64,000 nt of DNA from Streptomyces californicus. GTDB taxonomy: Bacteria > Actinomycetota > Actinomycetes > Streptomycetales > Streptomycetaceae. The notes below the pieces were generated by a model that worked only from the letters and a program-made list of their open reading frames with translations, was not told the origin of the DNA and did not search any database. Location: NCBI RefSeq assembly GCF_000717645.1, contig NZ_JNZZ01000011.1, positions 124,001 to 188,000 of the forward strand. The letters run 5' to 3'. Shown here in pieces: positions 58,418-64,000 of the stretch. Both the position numbers and the translations under genes were made by a program. Positions within the stretch are counted from its first letter, which is position 1. Every line of letters starts with the position of its first letter.

Positions 58418-58442
58418 GACCATGAAGCGTACGCCCTTGGCC

Positions 58443-59255
58443 TCAAGCGGACTTGGCCCCGTCGCCCCGGTCCTCCGGGCCCCCCGCCCCACCGGCCGCC
58501 TTCCGGATCAGCGCCTCCACCCCGCCCAGCAGCACCTCCATGCCGAAGGTGAACTCGTACTCCGGATCGTCCGGCTCGCTCATCACCCCGGTCTCCAGCT
58601 GCCGGGCGATCCCGGGGTGCCGCTCGGGGTCGACGAGCCGTTTCAGGGTGCGCTCGTGGGAGGCCATCAGCTCGTCGGACGTCACCCCGCGCGCGACGAC
58701 GGCGGCCGCGAGGTCGCTCATCATCAGCGCCTCGCTGCGGACGAAGTTGGAGACCAGCAGGATCACCGAGGTCTTGTCGCCCTCACCGAGCCCGCTGTCC
58801 TCCAGCGCCTGGAGCCCCTGCTCCCACCACGCGACCGAGTTCGGGGTGGCGGGCGGGCCGCCGATGGGGATCCGGAGCGCCCAGAGGTGCGCGTGGTAGC
58901 GCTCGCGCTGCGCCGACGCCCACTCGGTGAGCGCGGCCCGCCAGCCCGCCCCGTTCTCCAGGGCGGCCAGCGGTCCCGGCGCGCCCAGGGCCGACTCCTG
59001 CATCAGCACGTACAGCTCGTCCTTGGCGGAGACGTACCGGTACAGCGACATCGTGGACACGCCGAGCTCCTGGGCGACCTTGCCCATGGACACCGCCCCG
59101 AGGCCGTCCGCCGCCGCGATGCCCACCGCCGCCGCCACGATCCGCTCCAGGCTCAGACCGGGCTTCGGGCCCTTCGCCGGGCGGTCCCGCAGCCCCCAGG
59201 CCGCCTCCAGGCTCGCCGGCAGGTCGCCGCCGGCCGCGCCGTTCTTGTCCGTCAC
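58443..59255 (-). CDS. TetR-family repressor of the adjacent ABC exporter
   Basis: 270 aa from a GTG start. The HTH is LSLERIVAAAVGIAAADGLGAVSMGKVAQELGVSTMSLYRYVSAKDELYVLMQESALG. The C-terminal domain (WASAQRERYHAHLWALRIPIGGPPATPNSVAWWEQGLQALEDSGLGEGDKTSVILLVSNFVRSEALMMSDLA, GMEVLLGGVEALI) matches the TetR_C/TetR class 1 type often controlling drug exporters. It diverges from the DrrAB-type genes, with two palindromic operators in between, so it very likely represses both directions. Confidence 0.9.
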   Translation of the reverse strand: MTDKNGAAGGDLPASLEAAWGLRDRPAKGPKPGLSLERIVAAAVGIAAADGLGAVSMGKVAQELGVSTMSLYRYVSAKDELYVLMQESALGAPGPLAALENGAGWRAALTEWASAQRERYHAHLWALRIPIGGPPATPNSVAWWEQGLQALEDSGLGEGDKTSVILLVSNFVRSEALMMSDLAAAVVARGVTSDELMASHERTLKRLVDPERHPGIARQLETGVMSEPDDPEYEFTFGMEVLLGGVEALIRKAAGGAGGPEDRGDGAKSA

Positions 59256-59344
59256 CGCACCGTCACCGCATCCCCTTCACCCGGCGCCCCGGCCCATGCC
59301 CACGCCTGCCCGCGCCCCCGTGCGCCTTGACCCCATCCTAGAGA

Positions 59345-59382
59345 TGCGTAACACTTACGCAGTAACGCGTATGACATACGCA
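59345..59382. promoter_or_regulatory. Twin TetR operators between regulator and ABC exporter
   Basis: Site 1, TGCGTAA-cac-TTACGCA (59345-59361), is a perfect 7-bp dyad. Site 2, GCGTATG-a-CATACGC (59367-59381), is another perfect 7-bp dyad. Their centres are 21 bp apart, two helical turns, on the same DNA face. They share the GCGTA half-site and lie 89 bp from the repressor start and 16 bp from the exporter ATG. Confidence 0.82.
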
Positions 59383-59397
59383 GAAGGGGGTCCGGAG

Positions 59398-60555
59398 ATG
59401 ACCGAGCCGATCCGGCCGAACGGGTACGCACCCGCCGCGCCCAGCACCACCACGACGGGCACCGCCACCGCCGCACCCAGCACCACCACGGCGGCCACCG
59501 GCCCCGCCGCCATCGAGGCGCACGGCCTGACCAAGTCCTACGGAAAGCCCGCCGTCCGCGTGCTCGACGGCCTCGACCTCCGGGTCGAACGCGGCGCCGT
59601 CTTCTCCCTCCTCGGCCCGAACGGGGCCGGCAAGACCACCACCGTGCGCATCCTCGCCACGTTGACCGAGGCCGACTCCGGCACCGCCCGCGTGGCCGGC
59701 CACGACGTCGTCGCCGAGCGGGGCGCGGTACGCCGGTCGATCAGCCTCACCGGCCAGTTCGCCGCCGTAGACGAGACGCAGACCGGCGAGGAGAACCTGC
59801 GGATGATGGCCCGGCTCACCGGGCAGTCGCGCTCCGCCGCCAGGAGCCGGGCGGCACAGTTGCTGGAGCGCTTCGACCTCACGGCGGCCGCCCGCCGCCC
59901 CGTCCGGACGTACTCCGGGGGGATGCGCCGCCGTCTCGATCTGGCGGCGGGGCTGGTCGGTTCACCGGAGCCCGGGGTGTTCTTCCTGGACGAGCCCACC
60001 ACCGGGCTCGACCCGCGCAGCCGCCAGGAGCTGTGGGAGGTCGTGCGGGAGCTGGCCGCGCGCGGCGCGACGGTGCTCCTCACCACCCAGTACCTGGAGG
60101 AGGCCGACCGCCTCGCCGACCGGATCGCCCTGCTGAACCAGGGCCGGATCGCCGCCGAGGGCACCGCCGCCGAACTCAAGTCCCGCGTCGGCGGCCACCG
60201 TCTCGACCTGGTCCTCACCAGCCACGACGCCTATCTGCGGCTCGCGTCGCTGGCCGTCCACCACTCCCCCGAGACGCTGACCCTCGGCCTCCCCACCGAC
60301 GGCTCGGCGGCCCAGGTGCGCGCCCTGCTCGACGGGCTCGACCCGGACGGGCGGGACGTCGAACGCTTCAGCCTGCACTCCGCGACCCTCGACGACGTCT
60401 TCCTGACCCTGACCTCGCCCGCCCCCGCCGGGACGGCCGGAGAACCGGCCGCCGGCCGCGCGCCCGCCGCCCGCCCGGCACCGGCCACGGGCACCGCTCC
60501 GCGCCCCGCCACCGAGGACGCGTCCACGAACCCGGAGGCACCGACCCATGTCTGA
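59398..60555 (+). CDS. DrrA-type ABC exporter ATPase
   Basis: 385 aa. A Thr/Ala-rich leader of about 40 residues precedes AIEAHGLTKSYGKPAVRVLDGLDLRVERGAVFSLLGPNGAGKTTTVRILATLTEADSGTARVAGHDVV (Walker A GPNGAGKTT). TYSGGMRRRLDLAAGLVGSPEPGVFFLDEPTTGLDPRSRQELWEVV has the signature and Walker B. TTQYLEEADRLADRIALLNQGRIAAEGTAAELKSRVGG and the C-terminal TLDDVFLTLTS are typical of DrrA/daunorubicin-type ATPases. A Pro/Ala-rich tail of about 45 residues is extra. It overlaps the permease gene by 8 nt. Its substrate is probably a drug or lipid. Confidence 0.93.
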   Translation: MTEPIRPNGYAPAAPSTTTTGTATAAPSTTTAATGPAAIEAHGLTKSYGKPAVRVLDGLDLRVERGAVFSLLGPNGAGKTTTVRILATLTEADSGTARVAGHDVVAERGAVRRSISLTGQFAAVDETQTGEENLRMMARLTGQSRSAARSRAAQLLERFDLTAAARRPVRTYSGGMRRRLDLAAGLVGSPEPGVFFLDEPTTGLDPRSRQELWEVVRELAARGATVLLTTQYLEEADRLADRIALLNQGRIAAEGTAAELKSRVGGHRLDLVLTSHDAYLRLASLAVHHSPETLTLGLPTDGSAAQVRALLDGLDPDGRDVERFSLHSATLDDVFLTLTSPAPAGTAGEPAAGRAPAARPAPATGTAPRPATEDASTNPEAPTHV

Positions 60556-61387
60556 CACCGCCGTCCAGCCCCGGAGAGCCCCGGCCCGCCCCACCGGCAC
60601 GGTCTCCGGACCGCCCGGCCGCGCGCCCGGCCCGCTCACCCACACCGCCGTCATGACCGCCCGCGCCCTGCGCCTCAGCAGCCGCAACATCGACGCGCTG
60701 ATCACGTCGCTGGCGCTGCCGATCATGCTGATGCTGATCTTCGTCTACTTCTTCGGCGGCGCGATCGACACCGGGTCGGAGTACGACACGTACGTCATGT
60801 ACGTCGTCCCGGGCGTCCTGCTCCTCTCCGCCGGGTTCGGCGCGGCGACCACCGCCACCGCCGTCAGCGAGGACATGAAGGGCGGCATCATCGACCGCTT
60901 CCGCTCCCTGGACGTGGGCGGTACGCCGGTGCTCGCCGGGCATGTGGCGGCCAGCACCGTCCGCAACCTCTGCGCCACCGCCCTGGTCTTCGGCGTCGCG
61001 CTGCTGATCGGCTTCCGCCCCGCCGCCACCTGGAGCGGCTGGCTCCTGGCGGCCGTCGTGCTGATCGCCTACATCGTGGCCCTGTCCTGGCTCTCGGCGG
61101 CGATCGGCCTGCTCGCCCGGACCCCGGAGGCGGCGAGCGGCTTCACCTTCTTCATGTCGTTCCTGCCCTATCCGAGCAGCGCGTTCGTCCGGACCGAGTC
61201 GATGCCGGACTGGCTGCACGGCTTCGCCGACCACCAGCCGATCACCCCGGCCATCGAGTCCCTGCGCGGACTGCTGCTCGGCCAGGAGATGGGCGGCACG
61301 CCCTGGATCGCGCTCGCGTGGGCCGCGGGCATGCTCACCGTGGCGATCGCGGCGTCCGGGACCCTGTTCCGCATCCGGACGCGCTGA
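60548..61387 (+). CDS. DrrB-type ABC-2 permease
   Basis: 279 aa, six membrane helices of the ABC-2 type. NIDALITSLALPIMLMLIFVYFFGGAI is helix 1, YVMYVVPGVLLLSAGFGAATTATAVSEDMKGGIIDRFRSLDVGGTPVLAGHVAASTVRNLCATALVFGVALLIGFRP carries the conserved EDMKxGIIDRFRSLP-like loop, and EAASGFTFFMSFLPYPSSAFVRTESMPDWLHGFADHQPITPAIESLRGLLLG is the DrrB-like C-terminal block. It forms the exporter with the preceding ATPase. The start ATG lies within the ATPase 3' end. Confidence 0.93.
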   Translation: MSDTAVQPRRAPARPTGTVSGPPGRAPGPLTHTAVMTARALRLSSRNIDALITSLALPIMLMLIFVYFFGGAIDTGSEYDTYVMYVVPGVLLLSAGFGAATTATAVSEDMKGGIIDRFRSLDVGGTPVLAGHVAASTVRNLCATALVFGVALLIGFRPAATWSGWLLAAVVLIAYIVALSWLSAAIGLLARTPEAASGFTFFMSFLPYPSSAFVRTESMPDWLHGFADHQPITPAIESLRGLLLGQEMGGTPWIALAWAAGMLTVAIAASGTLFRIRTR

Positions 61388-61442
61388 CCCGCACCGCCGG
61401 AACGGCCGGGCGCACCCCGCCGGGGACCGCCCGCACGGCTCC

Positions 61443-61518
61443 CGGCCCGGACCGCTCCACGGAGACCGGCTCCCGACCCCCGGCCCGGACCGCTCCCCGG
61501 AACCGGCTCCCGGCCCGG
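61443..61518. repeat. 38-bp direct duplication
   Basis: CGGCCCGGACCGCTCC followed by CGG-ACCGGCTCCCG starts at 61443 and again at 61481, in the spacer between convergent permease and Eis-type genes. It may help end transcription by forming G/C pairings, but no clean hairpin is seen. Confidence 0.55.
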
Positions 61519-61550
61519 CGGGCCGCCCCCGGCGCACACGGCGACCGGGC

Positions 61551-62804
61551 TCAGAACACGTCCGGGCACCACGGTCGCCGGCCCGTACGGAACACCGCGT
61601 CCGCCGTCGTCACCGCACCCGCCCGCAGCTCCTCCGCCCGGCCGAGGTCCGCCAGCCGCCGCACGGACTCGTCGCCCAGGTACAACGTCGCCAGCTCCTC
61701 CACGCCCAGGGCGAGATCGGCGCTCCGCGTGGTCGGGACGCACCGCGCGCCGTCCTCCGCCACCTCCAGCAGGAACCGGCCCCCGGCCAGCCCCGCCCCG
61801 TCCCGGACGTCGAGGACGAGGGAGGCGCCGACCGCGTACGTCCGGGCCTCCAGCGCACGCGGCACGTCCAGCAGGCGCAGCCACAGAAAGTCCGAACCGC
61901 CGACCAGGCGGGCCGCACGGGGGTCGGGGAGCAGCAGCGGGAGCAGGTCGTCGGGGGCGCGGTCGCCCGAACGGACCGCGGTGACCCAGTCGACCGAGCA
62001 GAGGTAGTGCCACAGGGCCCGCTCCGCCGCCGGGTTCAGCGCGATCATGTCCCGTACGGAGGCGGTGTTCTGCGGCTGGTTGCCGTCGCCCCACTTGTCG
62101 TCCGTGCCGTAGATCATCAGGCCGTCGACCTCGCCGTCGGCGGCGCGGTGCATCACGTAGAACGGTTCGGTCCAGGTCTCCTGGGGCGTGCGGGGCGCGA
62201 CGCCCGTGGCCTGCCGCCACCAGCGTTCGCCCCGGCTGACCACGCCGGGGCGCCGGGCCGCCAGCGCCGCGTGCACCTCGGGGCCGGCCTTGCGGACGTC
62301 CTCGCCGTCCACCATCTCGATCCGGCCGCCGTCCGCCGGCTGTCCGGAGCGGCGCGGGTCGAGCCCGGCCCGGGGTACGGAGACCTCCCACTCGGCGGTC
62401 CAGGCCGCGGGGCCGAAGCCGTACCGCCCGTAGATCGGGTACTCGGCGGCGATCAGCGAGGCGACCGGCTCGCCGCGCTCCTTGGCCTCCGCCAGGTCCG
62501 CGGCCATCATCCGGCTGAGCAGTCCGCGGCGGCGGTGCGTGGGCGCCACGGTCACCCCGGTGATCGCGTCGGACGCCACGGTGGCCCCGCCGACCACGGT
62601 CAGCCGCTGCTCGAACGAGCGGAACGTCGCCACGCACCGCCCGCCGTCGAACACGCCCTGCACGCGGGAGAGGTCGACATCAGCGCGGCGGTCCTCGACC
62701 ACCTCGTCGCTCGGCAACCCCCCGGCGGTCAGGAAGCCGGCCCGCACCGCCCTCATCCAGCCGGGGAACTCGGACGGGGCGACGGTGCGGACTTCAAGGC
62801 TCAT
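61551..62804 (-). CDS. Eis-type GNAT acetyltransferase
   Basis: 417 aa, the length of Eis proteins (two GNAT domains plus a sterol-carrier-like domain). [26 protein letters not shown] starts domain 1, with the acetyl-CoA motif [142 protein letters not shown] is the C-terminal SCP2-like domain, and the protein ends in CPDVF, with the free C-terminal carboxylate used as base in Eis. Mycobacterial Eis acetylates aminoglycosides and proteins. The Streptomyces substrate is unknown. Confidence 0.93.
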   Translation of the reverse strand: MSLEVRTVAPSEFPGWMRAVRAGFLTAGGLPSDEVVEDRRADVDLSRVQGVFDGGRCVATFRSFEQRLTVVGGATVASDAITGVTVAPTHRRRGLLSRMMAADLAEAKERGEPVASLIAAEYPIYGRYGFGPAAWTAEWEVSVPRAGLDPRRSGQPADGGRIEMVDGEDVRKAGPEVHAALAARRPGVVSRGERWWRQATGVAPRTPQETWTEPFYVMHRAADGEVDGLMIYGTDDKWGDGNQPQNTASVRDMIALNPAAERALWHYLCSVDWVTAVRSGDRAPDDLLPLLLPDPRAARLVGGSDFLWLRLLDVPRALEARTYAVGASLVLDVRDGAGLAGGRFLLEVAEDGARCVPTTRSADLALGVEELATLYLGDESVRRLADLGRAEELRAGAVTTADAVFRTGRRPWCPDVF

Positions 62805-62828
62805 CCCTCCACGCTAGGCGGGCTCCGC

Positions 62829-63815
62829 TCAGAATGTCGCGCGAATTTCCCCGACCTCGGCCGCCCCGCCGAACAGCGGCGACCGTCCGATCCGGGCGAC
62901 CACCGGGGCGTCCACGCCCAGCAGCTCCAGGGCGCGGGCGAGCACCGGGCCGAGCGCGCGGGCGGAGCCGTCGTCGATCTTGAAGGCGAGGGCCCGGCCG
63001 TCGGCCAGGGCCACCGCCTGGACCGCCTCGGCGCCCATCTTGGAGAGCGTCCCCGGCACCTCGCGCATCAGCCAGGTGTCCGGGCGCCGGGTGCCCGCGA
63101 CGTACTCCGGGTGGGCGCGCATCGCGTCCGCGACCCGGCGCTCGGCGCTCCCCGGCGCGGCCAGCACGAAGGACCGGAAGGCGCGCGCCAGGCCGGTCAG
63201 GCCGATCGCCATCAGCGGGGCGCCGCAGCCGTCCGTGCCGAGCGCGGCGACGGGCTCGCCCGCGGCCTCGGCGACGACCTCGCCGACGAGCCGCTGCAGC
63301 GGGTGGCCGGGGTCGAGGTAGGTGGCGGTGTCCCAGCCGTTGCGGACGCAGACGGCGAGCATGGCCGCGTGCTTGCCGGAGCAGTTCATCGTGATCCGCT
63401 CGCGTACGTTCCCGGCCGCGAGGTACGCCTCCGCCTCCACCGGGTCCAGCGGCAAGTCCGGCGGGGTCAGGAGGTCGTCGGTGCTCAGCCCGTGCTCGGC
63501 GAGCATCGTGCGCGCGAGGTCGAGGTGGAACGGCTCGCCGGAGTGGCTCGCGGCGGCCAGCGCCAGCCGCTCGCCCGAGAGGTCGAGGCCGGCCCGGAGG
63601 ATCGCGGCGGCCTGCATCGGCTTGTTGGAGGAGCGGGGGAAGACCGGCGCGGCCGGGTCCCCGATGGTGTGCTCCACGGTGCCGTCGGCGGCCAGGAGGA
63701 CCAGCGACCCCCGGTGGTGTCCCTCCGTGAACCCGGAGCGCACGATCTCGGCGAGGACGGGCGGTGCGGGTACGGGGGAGGTCGGTATGGCGGACGGGGC
63801 GCCGGTGGACGTCAT
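62829..63815 (-). CDS. Type II-like (rhizobial-type) L-asparaginase
   Basis: 328 aa. VLAEIVRSGFTEGHHRGSLVLLAADGTVEHTIGDPAAPVFPRSSNKPMQAAAILRAGLDL, LALAAASHSGEPFHLDLARTMLAEHGLSTDDLLTPPDLP, RERITMNCSGKHAAMLAVCVRNGW and LGTDGCGAPLMAIGLTGLARAF are the conserved blocks of the asparaginase II (ReAII-type) family, with the catalytic Ser-Lys pair RSSNKPMQ and zinc-site Cys NCSGKH. It hydrolyses L-asparagine to aspartate and ammonia in the cytoplasm. It follows the partial coiled-coil gene in the same direction, 50 bp downstream of its stop. Confidence 0.92.
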   Translation of the reverse strand: MTSTGAPSAIPTSPVPAPPVLAEIVRSGFTEGHHRGSLVLLAADGTVEHTIGDPAAPVFPRSSNKPMQAAAILRAGLDLSGERLALAAASHSGEPFHLDLARTMLAEHGLSTDDLLTPPDLPLDPVEAEAYLAAGNVRERITMNCSGKHAAMLAVCVRNGWDTATYLDPGHPLQRLVGEVVAEAAGEPVAALGTDGCGAPLMAIGLTGLARAFRSFVLAAPGSAERRVADAMRAHPEYVAGTRRPDTWLMREVPGTLSKMGAEAVQAVALADGRALAFKIDDGSARALGPVLARALELLGVDAPVVARIGRSPLFGGAAEVGEIRATF

Positions 63816-63865
63816 GGGGGCCTTCCGGGGACGGGGGTGCGGGACCCGCGCCCGGAAGGATCGCT

Positions 63866-64000
63866 TCAGGCGAGCAGGTCGTCTACTTGTGCTTCCCCGT
63901 CACGGTACCTGCGGGCGATCTCCGCCCCGCACCCGTCGGCGGTGCGCTGGAGTTCGTGACGGCGGCGCGAGACCTGCTGCTCGTAGCGGACGAGCCGGCC
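63866..64000 (-). CDS. Hypothetical coiled-coil protein (partial)
   Basis: Only the last 44 residues and stop are in the window: GRLVRYEQQVSRRRHELQRT...ADGCGAEIARRYRDGEAQVDDLLA. Heptad-like hydrophobics and many charged residues indicate an amphipathic helix. It is too short to assign a family. Reading direction and spacing suggest it could share a transcript with the asparaginase gene. Confidence 0.5.
   Translation of the reverse strand, partial: GRLVRYEQQVSRRRHELQRTADGCGAEIARRYRDGEAQVDDLLA

Overview
The window is chromosomal DNA from a Streptomyces species or very close relative. The evidence is very high G+C with strong third-position bias, many GTG starts, several apparently leaderless genes (a TANNNT -10 box 6-8 nt before the start codon), and actinobacterial markers: msiK with a DasR-type site, mshA (mycothiol), the phoR-phoP/phoU pair with a PHO box, CarD, and DrrAB-type and Eis-type proteins. 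From memory, the order msiK, rlmB-cysS, ispF-ispD-carD, phoP-phoR/phoU, gpmA, mshA resembles the S. coelicolor core chromosome near SCO4240-SCO4200. This was not checked by alignment.

Layout. 1-3.9 kb: a partial DUF4097 protein, a 177-bp MITE-like element, a HicB-like ribbon-helix-helix regulator facing an array of helically phased TGGCA motifs, small hypothetical proteins and a baeRF-type protein, ending at a strong terminator and tRNA-Thr(UGU). 4.1-5.7 kb: a solitary IS200/IS605-type tnpB with intact catalytic motifs and a structured right end that could encode its omega RNA. 5.8-13 kb: msiK behind a dre-like operator, a sugar-nucleotidyltransferase, a DoxX membrane protein, rlmB and cysS. 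13.3-19.4 kb: a PPOX protein, then an operon (solute-binding lipoprotein, fused double permease, MFS transporter) under a Zur-like box with no ATPase gene, then a GNAT enzyme. 19.4-26.8 kb: ispD-ispF, carD, a copper-chaperone-like lipoprotein, phoP-phoR diverging from phoU, and a tiny Cys-rich protein. 27-32.5 kb: an MFS transporter, gpmA, and an arsenic island (arsR-acr3-arsC-arsN-like, divergent arsI-like) aimed at both inorganic and organic arsenicals.

32.5-37 kb is accessory: a 41-bp tandem repeat, two compact toxin-antitoxin-like pairs with 4-nt overlaps, a methyltransferase, small proteins and a lipoprotein. 37.4-46 kb is core-like: YbjN protein, mshA, SAM methyltransferase, NlpC/P60 hydrolase, REC-PP2C phosphatase, DUF2516, an Ala/Lys-rich HBHA-like protein and its XRE-type neighbour. 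46-57 kb is mixed: a zinc-ribbon protein translationally coupled to a protein ending in what looks like a ribosomal bL12 C-terminal domain, GNAT, methyltransferase, an ArsR-type regulator coupled to an MFS exporter, a hydrolase, a Tat-exported M23 peptidase with two peptidoglycan-binding repeats, HAD and APH enzymes, and a stand-alone cytosolic leucine-rich-repeat protein. 57.5-64 kb: two TetR regulators, a DrrAB-type exporter with two palindromic operators, an Eis-type acetyltransferase, a type II asparaginase and a partial coiled-coil protein.

The items most worth a second look are the solitary TnpB locus, the Zur-boxed importer/exporter operon without an ATPase, the organoarsenical genes, the bL12-like zinc protein pair, the phased repeat array at hicB, and the free-standing LRR protein.
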